64,000 bases of DNA from Gossypium raimondii (lineage: Eukaryota; Streptophyta; Magnoliopsida; Malvales; Malvaceae), in NCBI RefSeq assembly GCF_025698545.1, contig NC_068567.1, forward strand, positions 57,293,371 through 57,357,370, written 5' to 3'. Below the pieces are notes generated by a model. It worked only from the letters and a program-made list of their open reading frames with translations, had not been told where the DNA came from and searched no databases. Positions 26,717 to 38,401 of the stretch are shown one piece after another. The translations under genes were made by a program, and so were the position numbers. Positions within the stretch are counted from its first letter, which is position 1. Every line of letters starts with the position of its first letter.

Positions 26717-26946
26717 TGTTAGATATTTTATTTAATTACGTGGCTGTTAAAATTTACTTATTATCTTTTCTGTTATGATTTTTCCTAGTCTTTAGGTAGT
26801 GGTTTAAATTGTCAATAAACTAGGAAGTTGTTTTAGTGGTGTTAATCACGTCCCTTTTATTTAGTTTTTCTGTTTATATAATTGCCTATAAAAAGCATTG
26901 CTTTGCTGAAATAAAGAACGAAGTTTCTAGCTCATTATTTCTATCA
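26717..26946 (+). repeat. 3' LTR of copia element
   Basis: The LTR is 230 bp, the same length as the 5' LTR, from TGTTAGATATTTT to TTCTATCA. It is preceded by the polypurine tract AAGGGAGGG (26708-26716). Confidence 0.92.
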
Positions 26947-26951
26947 ATGTT

Positions 26952-28047
26952 ATGTTATTTTATCTAATCATTTTTATATTTATTATGGATATTTGTGGAC
27001 TTCAAAGAAAAAAAATCAACTCTTTATTTTGTTTTAATATTAGGATAAACTACCTAGTTGGTCACCCAACTTTTTAGGGCTCTTTCATTTTAGTCACCTA
27101 AGCGTTAAATCTCTAATAACAGTTAATTGTGCATGCCATATCAAGTTTACAGTTTCATTTTGATCAACCAACTTGTAGGTCGTTTTTATTTTGGTCAAAA
27201 TGTTTGAGATTTGCTTGATCCAATCTTTCAAGTTGTATACAGGATGGTTATTATTATTAAAGGTCATAATGTATTTATGTCAATTGTGTTATCTTGAGAT
27301 TAATTTTGGTTGATGTTATCAAGCTTTAATAATATCAGCCAAATATAATATAAAATGAAAATCATTCGGAATATTTCATTTCTTTATTAGTTTATATTAA
27401 TATAAGCAAGAGAGTATTTCGAAACAGAAATTTCAATTTCTCAAATTCACTTTCGTTATTCAATAACTCAATAACATCTTAACTAAATTTATTTTCCTCC
27501 AACAACCTCTCTCGATAGGGTATATCAGTTTACATTCATAATTTTAGTTCTAGGTAACAATTTGTTGAATGAATGAAATATAGATAATGGGTTGCCAAAG
27601 GACATGGTTCTAATTTAAACATCAATAATAAATCATTGATGATAACTATGGTTTTGGATACATCCTTTGGTTAATGAAACAATTGAGTTATTGGTAAGCA
27701 ATTATTGAATTATCATAAATTTGAAAGCTATTATTTATTCAAGTAGGGGGTATTTAATTATTTTTGCAGTATAGGCATTATGTGGGGTGGACTCTTGTCT
27801 ATTATAATGAAAACTAAATAAAAACTTGCTTTTCTTGTTGGAAATAACAAAATAGAGAATCTGTAAGCTCCCCTGGGCCTAATCTATTTGTGTAAAAAGA
27901 GTGGTGTGATGAGAACTCAGGTGAAAATGGGGTTGAATAAAAAGTGCAGTAGGTTAAAGAGTTGTGCAACTAATAATCAAAGTCACGTACATCCTCACAA
28001 GATTTATTGGAAGGGTCAAATATAAATACTGCACCATCAATATTTTA
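26952..28047. other. Intergenic, no gene seen
   Basis: This is AT-rich DNA. The stretch at about 27045-27205 (ttggtcacccaactttt ... ttttattttggtcaaaat) belongs to a dispersed plant repeat type, with similar wording near 50400 and 56260. No coding region is evident. Confidence 0.4.
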
Positions 28048-28542
28048 TCATTCAGCTCTGTTAGCAGAAGTTAAGTTTAGATATTTATCAACTATCATTT
28101 CAGGTGAAGAATCAGTGAAATAGCCTGTCTCCACATCCAACCCTTCTTGGGCAGCAAGCATCTCAACCCGGGACTACACCCTGTCTCCTCCAACCTGGTT
28201 TGGTTCCTGAAGCATGCAAGCTATCTCAATTGAGTTTTCACCATGGACCAGACCTAGTGATTGGACCGTCGGGAGACCACCGCCTCTAGCGTTCACCATC
28301 CTCGCGATTCAGCAAGCTACGGAGACATCTGTTGACATGATGGGTACATTGTATAGTCCAACCCATGAGAGTGCCCCGATCATGGTGATCCCTCTAGCTC
28401 GAGATACACAGGTTGGCCCTTCGTCGGGCTTTATAGAGAGGATTTCAGTCATTGTCCAGCCCGCCCATTGATTGCCCATGAAATTGGGCCTGTAATAGCC
28501 AAGCTTTCGCCTGTACACAGCCTGGAACCATGTCCTACACAT
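28048..28542 (-). pseudogene. Broken copy of the FTCD-like gene, C-terminal half
   Basis: Read on the minus strand, the translation parallels the C-terminal exon of the FTCD-like gene at 42554-43062. Matching pieces are RRKLGYYRPN against RRELGYFKPN, IKPDEGPTCVS against LKPDAGPTQVS, YNVPIMSTDVS against YNVPVFSTDIA, GGGLPTVQSLGLVHG against GGGLPSVQAMGLAHG, and GYFTDSSPEMIVDKY near the end. Two in-frame stop codons interrupt it, at about 28297 and 28163, and the N-terminal exon is not found next to it. It retains a normal-looking terminal stop at 28048. It is diverged enough that it probably derives from an older paralogue rather than from the neighbouring gene directly. Confidence 0.85.
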
Positions 28543-29343
28543 GGTGGGTAGAGATACTTTTTACCGTCTGTGGTGTTGGGAAACAAACCTCAAACCAGAA
28601 ACGTCAAGAAATTTCCCTTTCCACTTAGCCTTTTCAGTTAGAAAATGGTACCTCCCAAAGGGGTTAGAACCGTGGTTACTGAAAAGAATCGGCGCCCCAT
28701 CCTTTTGGGCCCTTCCCAGAGAAAAAAAGAAGCACTCACAGATTCACAAAGATGTGGATAGAATTAGGTGAGCTTTTAAAGTAAACCCACGTGACTCGCC
28801 AATTAGTGTACTAGCATTGCAAATTCCACCTCACAAATCGAAGATATTTTGCGTATTGATCTTGTGAGTTGAATACGAAAAAATATTACGCGTTTTCTTG
28901 GAAGGTAATCTGATTATTTGAGTTAGGTGGCATAGACATTTTAATTATAATTATGAACCAAAGAAAGAAAGAACTGAGAGTAGGCACGTGTTCAAGTTGT
29001 TCATATTATTGGTAGCCCTATTCTCCCACATGAAAATAAAATATTCCAACCATATTTGTCCTTTTTTTTAAAAATTTCATTACATTTTTTATTATTATTT
29101 CCACCATACTCGAGAAAATTAATATTAAATGGATAAGAAATCAGTATTGTGGCTGCGAGACCACGCAACTAATTAATTAACAACATTTTAATAAAATGAT
29201 CTAAATTCTAACATTTGTTTTAAATAAACAGAACTCATTGATTTTTCAACCAAAATGGATTATTATCAAACGGCAATAGCAAGAGGACAAGAACAGTTAG
29301 AATTATTTTATTACAGACATTAAAAAATTAAAATTTAAAGAGA
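28543..29343. other. Intergenic, no gene seen
   Basis: The first 250 bases are less AT-rich and may hold decayed upstream parts of the FTCD-like pseudogene, but no matching exon could be read. The rest is AT-rich. Confidence 0.4.
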
Positions 29344-29344
29344 T

Positions 29345-29590
29345 GCTAATTGGCTTTTTTACTCTAATCATACAAAAAAAATTAAATTCATAACTAGAAT
29401 GGTATTCCAATCAAATTAATTACCAGAATGGTATGTTTTGAATAGTAACTATGGATGGTGCCTGACAAGGCGGCAGCACCACCAATTTTTTCCCCACCAT
29501 CATCAGACCATTATTAGGCCATAATAGGATTTCAAAAGAAGATATTTTTTATTGGTGGTGCCACCTTATACGGCCACACCGATATGAAGT
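29345..29590 (+). repeat. MULE left terminal inverted repeat
   Basis: It is inverted relative to about 39733-39963. The match is clear but imperfect, roughly 80 percent by eye, so the element is not recent. Confidence 0.85.
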
Positions 29591-30119
29591 AGAATCGAAT
29601 TTAGTAAATGGATGTGGCGGCGATGTGGCAGATGCAATAAATGGATCCCTATGGAACACTGGAACGCCTAATTGCGACATTTTCGATCTATCGGATATTA
29701 TGCAAATATTGTTTTCTCTGACAACATACGTCCGCGAGTTCATCAGGAAGAATTTCCACAATTCCATGTTCTTCAACTCCACAATGGCAAATGCTATCGG
29801 TAGTAAGTTTCGGTTCCCATCTTGTGCAACTACAATAAGGAGGATCTGTGTATATTTTCCATATAACCAGTGTCATCAACCTACACAAGTGACTTGCAGT
29901 AGAGAAAGGCCCGCACTCATGGATCGAATGTCTAGAAAATCCGGTAGAAAACTTTCTTCTCGGTTGTAGTTGGTCGTCTGAGCTGTAATAAGGTCATGTC
30001 TACGACTCAACGACAGTTCTTGACACGTACTCCCGCATAGAGGCTATCCATCCATGGAGTTCATTGTACGACATATTCCAATCTCCGTACAACTACTCCA
30101 TGACTATCTGTTTAGCTAT
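29549..30119 (-). pseudogene. MULE transposase, start of DDE domain, then deleted
   Basis: On the minus strand the reading goes from LYGDWNMSYNELHGWIA through the first half of the catalytic domain to NICIISDRSK, the motif around the second catalytic Asp. It then passes directly into sequence near the left terminal repeat. The rest of the DDE domain and the SWIM zinc finger are gone, so an internal deletion removed the C-terminal half. The frame is also broken by stops and shifts. Confidence 0.8.
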
Positions 30120-30652
30120 TGTAACAGCCCATCTTTAGTGAAATCGGAACAGTAGTTTCGGGACCATAAATCTTAGGTCAAAAGAAAATTTATTTTAATA
30201 TTATTTTATAGTCTATGGTATGATAGGAATGTTGTACAAAAATTTTGTTACGAAATTTTACCGATTACACGTCTAATTTGTTAAAAAGGACTAGATTGAA
30301 AAAGGTGTAAAACTTGCTAATAATAGTGTTTAACTGATTAAATAGCTTAACCAATAAATAAGGAGGGACTTAAGGCATAAATATGTCAAAAGCAAATAAC
30401 TAAGGCGGCATAAGCATTAAGAAGATGATAAAATGGTGTGAACTAAGGGTAAAATTGGAAATTTTGCCAAATTTAATGAAACAAATGAAAAATTAAAGAA
30501 TTCTAGACATTTCATCATCATTTTCAGTTCTAAAAATAGACATTGAAGAGGGTTTAAGCTGGTTTTTTAATTTTTGCTTCATGTAAGTCAAATCTTTTCC
30601 TGTTTCTTGAAATTTTTATATTTTTTTGTTATTGTTACAATTAGGTCCAATA
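30120..30652 (+). repeat. 5' LTR of gypsy element, truncated
   Basis: It aligns base by base with the first 520 or so bases of the 3' LTR (32360 onwards) and then stops at GGTCCAAT, where reverse-transcriptase or RNase H coding sequence begins. The 3' LTR has a further 2.6 kb at this point, so a deletion removed the rest of the LTR and the front of the coding region together. Confidence 0.88.
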
Positions 30653-30668
30653 TCAATCATAAAAGGAT

Positions 30669-32345
30669 TTGAAACTGATGTCGCAAAAGGATTTGAATCT
30701 GAGGCAAATCAGGTGGCTTGAATTGTTGAAAAATTATGATTTGGTTATTGATTATCATCCAAAAAAAGCCAATGTAGTTGCAGATGCTCTAAGCAGAAAG
30801 TCTCTGTTTGCTTTGCGAGCAATGAATACCCGATTGTCTTTGTCTGATGATGGCTCAATCCTAACTAAGTTAAAATTCAAACTGACTTTTCTGCATTAGA
30901 TCTGCGAGGCTCAGAAAGATGATAATGAGATGCAAGCTAAACGGGTATAGTGTGAAATGATTTTTGATTCAGAATTTCAAATTGGACCTGATGATTGTCT
31001 GTTGTTCAAAGGAAGAATATGTGTATCGAAGAATTCGGAGCTTGTACAGAAAATTTTGCACGAAACTCATAATGGTACTATGTCTGTTCATCCGGGGAGT
31101 AATAAAATGTACAATGATTTGAAAAAGATATACTGGTGGCTGGGAATGAAACGCAATATTTCTGAATTTTTATCTAGATGTTTAGTATGTCAGCAAGTTA
31201 TAGCTGAACATCAGGTACCTTCAGGGTTATTACAGCCAGTGATGATACCGAAATGGAAATGGGAAAGAATTACCATGGACTTTGTGTCAGGTTTACCCTT
31301 CATCTCTGAAAAAGAAATGTCATTTGGGTGATCGTCGACCGTTTGATGAAGTCTGCACACTTTATTCCAGTACATATGGATTTCTCTCTGGACAGATTGG
31401 TTGAATTATATGTCTCTGAGATTGTCAGGCTACATGAAGTGCCAGTCTCTATTATTTCAGACAGAGATCCACGGTTCACATCTCGATTTTAGAACAAGTT
31501 GCAAGAAGCTATGGGTACACAGTTACATTTTAGTACCGCATTTCATCCTCAGACTAATGGACAATCCGAATGTGTGATACAGATTCTAGAAGACATGCTT
31601 CGGTGTTGTGTTTTGGAATTCGAAGGCAATTGGGAAAAATATCTGCTTTTAGTTGAATTCGCATGTAATAATAGCTATCAGTTAAGTATTGAAATGGCAC
31701 TGTATAAGGCTCTATATGGTCGCAAATGTAGAACTCCGTTGTATTGGACTGAACTTAGTGATAAAAAGATATATGGAGTTGATTTAATCCGTGGGACTGA
31801 AAAAAAGGTGAAAGCGATTCAGGATAGCTTGAAAGCAGCCTCTGATCATAAAAAAATCTTATGCAGATCTTAAATGAAAAGAGATAGAATTCCAAGCTGG
31901 TGATAAAGTATTCTTGAAAGTATCGCCTTGGAAAAAAATTCTTCAGTTTGGCCGTAAAGGAAAACAGAGTGCACGATTTATCGGGCCATATAAAATTACT
32001 GAGAGATAGGACCTGTTGCGTCCTGATTAGCATTAGTATTACCATTAGAGCTTGACAGAATTCATAATGTTTTCCACGTATCTATGTTGCGATGGTATCG
32101 GTTCAAATCCTTCACATGTTATCTCCCCGACAGAGGTTGAGATTTAGCCTGACATGACCTATAAAGAAGAACCAATCAAAATTTTAGCACGTGAGACGAA
32201 AGAATTAAGAAATAAAAAGGAAGCTTTAGTAAAAGTTCTTTGGCAACGACATGGAGTCGAAGAGGCTACCTAGGAACCGGAGGAAACAATGAGGAAACAA
32301 TATTCAAACCTCTTTACTGGTAAGATTTTCGAGGACGAAAATTCT
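30669..32345 (+). pseudogene. Gypsy RNase H end, integrase and chromodomain, decayed
   Basis: It opens with the C-terminal RNase H sequence ([17 protein letters not shown], 30750-30800). The integrase zinc-binding region follows (HETHNGTMSVHPG ... CLVCQQ, 31055-31195), then the catalytic core with [17 protein letters not shown] and the PQTNGQSE region carrying the catalytic Glu (31275-31570). A GDKVFLKVSPWKK segment comes next, and finally a chromodomain-like ILARETKELRNKKEALVKV with EATWEPEE (32180-32290). Stops at about 30897, 30950, 31330 and 31490 and later frame losses make it non-functional. Confidence 0.88.
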
Positions 32346-32347
32346 TT

Positions 32348-32358
32348 AAGGGGGAGAG
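32348..32358 (+). other. Polypurine tract
   Basis: AAGGGGGAGAG lies one base before the 3' LTR. It is the second-strand primer site of the gypsy element. Confidence 0.8.
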
Positions 32359-33554
32359 TTGTAACAACCCGTTTTCAATGAAATCGGTACAGTGGTTTCA
32401 GGACCACAAATCCTATGTCGAAAGAAAATTTATTTTAATATTATTTTATAGTCTATGGTATGATAGAAATGTCGTATGAAAATTTCGTTAAGAAATTTTA
32501 CCGATTGCACGTCTAATTTCTTAAAAAGGACTAGATTAAAAAAGGTGCAAAACTTGCTAATAATAAGTAAGGAGTGACTTAAGGCATAAATATGCCAAAA
32601 GCAAATGGCTGAGGCGGCATAAGCATTAAAAAGATGATAAAATGGTGTGAACTAAGGGAAAAATTGGAAATTTTGTCAAATTTAATGAAACAAATGAAAA
32701 TTTAAAGAATTCTAGACATTTTATCATCATTTTTAGTTCTAAAAATAGACATTTAAGAGGGTTTAAGCTGGTTTTTCAATTTTTTCTTCATGTAAGTCAA
32801 ATCCATACCTATTTCTTGAAATTTTTATGTTTTTTGTAATTGTTACAATTAGGTCCAATTAACGTTTACCTTGGTTTTTATTTTATTGAAAATATTAGAA
32901 GTTACCATTGATGAGTTCATATGATTTTAGTTATTAGATGATTAATTTGAGGTGTTGATGGGTATTTAAAAGTGTTCTATTAAAGAATTTTGATGAAATC
33001 ATGATTTAGGGATTAAACTAAAAAGATGTTGAATTCATGGAAAATTATGAATTTTATGGAATTAATGGGTTGCTATTATTATGTATGAAAATTATTAGGC
33101 TTGGAATGAAGATTAAATTTCATGAATTTCATTTTTCGAGCCTAGAGACGAAATTAGAATTAATTAAAAGTATAGAGACAAAATGATACTTTTGCCTAAG
33201 ATGTGAATTGGATTGAATTGAATATGAAATGTATTAAATTGATGTTAAATTCATTTATATAGATCCTAAAAGATAAAATAAGGAGTTAGATCGAGGAAAA
33301 GAAAAAGTGTCGGATTAGTAGATTTTTTGTATACAAACAAGTGTCGAGGTAAGTTCGTGTAACTAAATTGTGTATATTTATATGTTTAAATTGAATGTTG
33401 TATATGTGAATTATAAAAATGCCATACATATGAAATTAATCACATATCTGATAATGTCCGGTAAGTATTAAGTACTGTTTGAATAAATGAAATTCGATGG
33501 ATATAGGGTTCCTGAATCAGTTGTGGTCTTACATATGTTGTGGACACATCACAA

Positions 33555-34035
33555 CTCGAGATAGCGTCTCGTTACTAGCTCTCATGAGCATCCTGATATT
33601 TGGCCCTCTCGAGCTTCCCTTTATATGGTTCTTGCGAGCTTCCCGTTAATAGCTCTTCGGAGCATCCCGATCGGTTGTGATCCTGCATGTGTTGTGGACA
33701 CACCATAGCTCTTATGAGCGTCTCGATATATGGCCCTTCGTGAGCTTCTTAATTAAAGGCTCTTTCATGAGCTTCTTGATTAATGGCTCTCCAGAACTTC
33801 CCGATATATGGCTATTTGAAGCTTCCCGTTAATGGCTCTTTGGAGCTACCCGTTATTACCTCGTATGAGCTTCCTAATTATGGCTCTTATGAGCTTCCCG
33901 TTATACAGCCCGGATAAGCTTCCCGTTATACAGCCCGAATAAGCTTCTTGTTACATGGCTCACATAAGCTTCCTGTTATATGGCTCGAGAGATGGCTCGA
34001 GAGAGGGCATCCCGTTTATGTGCTCGTATGAGCAT
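33555..34035 (+). repeat. Degenerate short tandem repeat inside LTR
   Basis: There are about fifteen imperfect units of 25-35 bp built on 'atgagcttcccgttatatggctct'. Unit length varies, and some units differ mainly in the GAGC/AAGC and GGCTC/GCCCG positions. It is non-coding. Confidence 0.8.
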
Positions 34036-34896
34036 TCCCGAATATGAATTGACGAAGTATAGATTTGTACACTTTATTGTACTACCTAGGTATCCATCAA
34101 TATTTTAAATGATTCAACGGGAAAAACCCTTATACGAGAAAATAAATGAATTCAAAGTGAATTGTTACTTGTATATACATGAAATACATGGAAATTTGAC
34201 ATTGATGAGCTTATACACGATTCTTGAAATTTATGTGAAGTAAATGACTAACATATTTGATGAAGTTGTGTGTTTTAGGCTATTAGCCAAATTTCTTGGT
34301 TGCATTTTATATGTTTATTTTAATGAAAATGAATGGTAAGTTAATTTCTCGTTATATGAACTTACTAAGCATTAAATTCTTACCTTATTTTATTTCCTCT
34401 ATTTTATAGTATTCGAAAGCTCGTAAAGGTTAGAAGCGGGTCGAAACAACATCACACTATCCTTCAGCTCGTTTTGGTATAAATAGCAAAATTTCTTTTG
34501 GGTATAATGGCATGTATAGATTAAATTGGCCAAATGTTGGCATATAAATATTTGGTTGAAACTAGCCATTGGTATGGCTTGTGTTTGGTATATTTTGATA
34601 TGTAAATATATGGCCTAAACATGTTTGATTTGTGTGTTTGAAATGGTTAAATGGTGGAAAGTATATAGGCCTATTGATGATTGGTTTGAGATAGTATAAT
34701 TGGTAAAATATGCCTATATGCACATATGTGTATTTGGTAAGTTTGAACACTTTAACATATGTGATAATATGTCATGCATAAGACTTAGTATTGGCTCAGT
34801 TTTAATGTATTGAATTGGTTGGTGAACGTATTAAAGTGTTGATGTAGGTGGAAGACAAATTGGGCGAGAAATGTGGCCTTGGAAATGGTCTATTTT

Positions 34897-35275
34897 CGTC
34901 CACACGGGCAAAGACACGGGCGTGTGTCTCGACACACGACCTAGCACATGGGCATGTGATCTGGCCGTGTGTCCCCTGCATCCTTAAAATTGAGAAACAG
35001 AATGCCCAGATATTTTCACACGGCCTACCACACGGGTGTGTGGCTTGGCCGTGTGACCCCTGCACCTAATTAATGCAAAATAAATTGTTCATATGGCCTA
35101 GCACACGGGCGTGTGGCTTGGCCATGTGACCCAAATCAAAAAGCACCCTAAATTGGACACAGGCTGAGACACGACCGTGTGCCACACTTTGAATGCCAGC
35201 ACGGCCGTAGACACGGGCGTGTCTCTTGGCCATGTGAGCCACACGGCCAGGCCATACGAGCGTGTGTCCCCTGCA
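34897..35275. repeat. CACACGG/CCGTGTG inverted-motif cluster
   Basis: About a dozen copies of CACACGG, CACGGGCGTGTG, GGCCGTGTG or close variants occur within 380 bp, alternating in orientation so that many pairs can form short hairpins. The same motif type occurs at 3100-3345 and 35945-36190, always inside gypsy LTRs. Confidence 0.85.
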
Positions 35276-35497
35276 CCTAGGAAAAATTTTGAAATTTTAC
35301 GAAAAATTCTGAGTTCCCGTATTAGTCCCGACTTGTTTCTAATGCATATTTTGGGCCTCGAGGGCCCATATAATGGATATTATTATTGACTTTTGATATG
35401 ACTTGTAAATTATATGAATTAACTTTATTTGATCTATAAACTCCGGTAATGCTCTGTAACCCTGTTTTAGCGACGAATATGGGTTAAGGGTGTTACA

Positions 35498-35698
35498 CTA
35501 TCCATGCTTTCTGATATGACACTCGGTACTAGAATCATTTTTACATTTCGATAATCAATACCAATACAAGAATGGTCGGCATGTCCTTCACCATTAGCAT
35601 AATGCAGTTGCAGATAGTTTTCACATCAAGTTTGCGATGATCTTACATCATACGTGCAAAAGTGCATCTATCAGGCCTAACAAATTTTTGAATATCCT
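35498..35698 (-). pseudogene. MULE transposase, middle fragment between two insertions
   Basis: This 200-bp island lies between the two gypsy insertions. On the minus strand it reads HRKLDVKTICNCIMLMVKD and ends in YRVSYQKAW, the usual MuDR-family sequence that precedes the DDE domain. The next residues IAKQ are supplied by 30119 downwards, on the other side of the gypsy element, which confirms the nesting. Confidence 0.8.
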
Positions 35699-38396
35699 TG
35701 TAACACCCCTAACCTGTCTTCGTCGCCTGATTAGGGTTACGGAGCATTACCAAACAATCAAAAAATATTTATCAAAATAACATCAAATAAATTAATCACA
35801 CTCAAAACATATCAAATATATGCATTTGGTCCCTAAATCGAGCCCTCGAGGCCCTAGAAATAGCTTTGAAACTATTCAGGACTAATTTGAAACAAAACAG
35901 AAGTTTTAAGAAAAAGTTGCAAAATTTGGAAAACATGGGTCAATTAGCCATGTAACATCACCCCAAGCCGTGTAACATTCGAACAAGGGACACACGGTCA
36001 TGTCCTAGCTAGTGTCCTCACCCGTGTAACTCACTGAGTTGCCCCACACGCTTGTGTTCCAGGCCGTGTGCTAGGCCGTGTAACTCTCTGAGTTGCCACA
36101 CATTCCTGTATGCTAGGTCGTGTAACTCATTGACTTGAAATGCTAAGAAACTATCAAATGACACACGGCCGTGTCGCCAAGCCATGTGAACCCAAATTTT
36201 ACCTAAAAATCAAGCCATTTGAAGTCCAATTTATATCTAAACATTCAAACCATTTGGGAACACATTCAAGGGGTTCCAACACCATCCAAACACACATAAA
36301 TGTACCATTTCAAACATCCTAAATCACCTAACAAATATGTCATTCAAAGACACCACAATTGTATCAAAACATCAATTACCTAAACATGCCAATATTGCTA
36401 TATTGCAAGTATAAAAGTTTAATTCCTTAGCTACCACATAACATCACATTTGACTATTTACATAACACTACAAACACACCTACAAGGACTTTAAATGCAA
36501 GCACTTGAAAATGAGCAAAATGACATAATTTGGTAAGGCATCAAGTGCACCAAACCAACACAACTTCAAAAGTTTAAACATACCAAAACATACATTACAA
36601 AGATCCTATACATGTTATTATTAACCTTGGCCAAAATACACAAAATCTACCGAAATAGTTGATGGATAGTGTGATAGTTCTCCCATGAGCTTCCAACTGA
36701 TCGAGCATTCGATAATCTATAAAACAGAGAAAAGAAACTACATAAGCAACGAGTGCTAAGTAAGCTCGTATAAACTTAAACTTAATTTACCATTTCATTT
36801 ATACATTTCATAGATTAGGCATAAATCATTACAAATACCATAAGCTTAGCACACTTATTCATGATACAATTGAATTCTACTATAAGATAAGTAGTATACC
36901 ATATAAAAACACATCATTAATGTTGCCATAAGATCATGATTCATTCTATTTGCATACTTACCATTTCATTTCCTTTTTTTACCCATTGAACCATCTAGAA
37001 TTATGTCGAATACTCGAGAAAGCTCACACATAGTGTGCCTTTACATATAACCGTAACATTTCTTTTACATTAATGCTCACACGAGCTGTGGGTCAGATTG
37101 TAAGCTACACGATGCTGCTGACACGAGCTGTGGAGAACCCACAACAAATGTAGGACCTCAGTCATCGATAAGACATTCAAGACCAGCATCCGAAACATGA
37201 AATCCCTAATGACATGTCATTTGTATCCTAAGGATTCTTAATGTTCAACCGGGACTCGATATCTATCAATTCATCATAGCAATGATGCATTTATATTCAA
37301 ATTAAATTATATTAAAACAACATAGTAAATATTTAATTTAGCTAACATTAAAACGATCGTAGTCCATACGAACTTACCTCAATACTCAAGTTGTGGTAGT
37401 AAAGTCGAGTTAATCCGAAGCTTTAGCTTCTCCTTGATTTAAGCCCGATGGTGGTTTATCTTGATCTAAATAAATAATTCCATTCAATTAAGTATTTCTA
37501 GAATTCAATTTAATCCACATTTCCTATTTATGAAAATTATAAAATTGCCCCTAATACTTTGACTTTTCACAATTTAGTCTTAAGCTCATAACTTAAAATC
37601 TAACCATTTTAACCTAAATCCAACTTAACCAAAGTTACAAGGGACCTTGAAACAACCCATTATTACCAAAATTTCACCATAAAACCCATGAATTTATACT
37701 TTTAACAATTTAACCCCCAAATGTAATTTCACCAAAAATCATTTAACAAAACATGTTTATTTTACAATAAGGATTCATAATCTATCATCTAACATAAAAA
37801 ATCATTCAAAAACATTCATGGTAATTCCCTCAACCTTTAACAATTTTATAAATTAACCCTCGGGCTAGCTAGATTAAGCTAAAACAACCATAAAAATATA
37901 AAAATCATTAAAAACTGGTTGAAAAACACAAACCATGCATCAAAGAAAGCTTGGTCGAATGGTCTCAACCTAATAATGGTGATTTTCAGCAATAGCAAGT
38001 GAAAATGGAAGAAGATGATAACTTTTACTTAGTTTAGTTTAGGTTTATTTACTAAATTTTCATTTTACTCTTACTAATAATAAAAAATTTCATTAATACC
38101 TTGTACATGCACATCCACTAACTCATTAAATGGTCTATTTACCATTCAAGTCCTTTATTTTAAAATTTCATAGCCATTGGACCCCTTTAACTAATAGAAT
38201 TCAACTTTTACACTTTTTATGATTTAATCCTTTTCACCTAATTAACCATTTAAACATAAAAATTTCTTAACAAAATTTTAATACGACCTTAATGTAATCC
38301 CATAAACATTAAATAAATATTAAAATAATAATCTACTCATCAAAATTGTGGTACCGAAACTATTGTTTCCGACATCACTGAAAACGGGCTGTTACA
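35699..38396 (-). mobile_element. Solo gypsy LTR
   Basis: This is a single 2.7-kb LTR without internal region, in minus orientation. On the plus strand it reads TGTAACACCCC ... CGGGCTGTTACA. The target duplication ATCCT is exact on both sides (35694-35698 and 38397-38401). It belongs to the same family as the LTR of the neighbouring gypsy element, with the CACACGG motif cluster at about 35945-36190. The full element was probably lost by recombination between its two LTRs. Confidence 0.92.
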
Positions 38397-38401
38397 ATCC
38401 T

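Larger units (their letters stand above)
22341..26946 (+). mobile_element. Ty1/copia retrotransposon, full-length but decayed
   Basis: The 4.6-kb element has two 230-bp LTRs, a primer-binding site, gag, protease, integrase, reverse transcriptase, RNase H and a polypurine tract in the standard copia order. The flanks are GTGTT (22336-22340) and ATGTT (26947-26951), a 4-of-5 match for the target duplication. The LTRs differ at roughly one base in ten by eye, so the insertion is old. Reading frames are broken by several stops and at least one frameshift, so it is not autonomous. Confidence 0.92.
30120..35497 (+). mobile_element. Ty3/gypsy chromovirus (Tekay/Del type), deleted
   Basis: It is inserted in the MULE transposase. 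Ends are TGTAACA ... TGTTACA, and the host sequence CTAT is present on both sides (30116-30119 and 35498-35501). Its 5' LTR is cut short after about 530 bp, and most of the element (primer-binding site, gag, protease, most of reverse transcriptase) is missing. The integrase part and a full 3.1-kb 3' LTR remain. The C-terminal chromodomain-like motif places it among chromoviruses. Confidence 0.88.
32360..35497 (+). repeat. 3' LTR of gypsy element, 3.1 kb
   Basis: The LTR runs from TGTAACAACCCG to GGGTGTTACA. It contains two notable arrays: degenerate 'gagcttcccgttatatggctct' units at 33555-34035, and CACACGG / CCGTGTG motifs at 34897-35275. It is related along its length to the solo LTR at 35699-38396, which lies in the opposite orientation. 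Confidence 0.88.

Noticed and set aside
33555..34035. Array resembling a CRISPR
   Set aside because: Units are degenerate and directly adjacent, without unique spacers of constant length; this is an LTR tandem array in a plant genome.
34802..35069. Open frames on both strands through the CACACGG cluster
   Set aside because: The openness on both strands comes from the repeated inverted motif, not from coding constraint.
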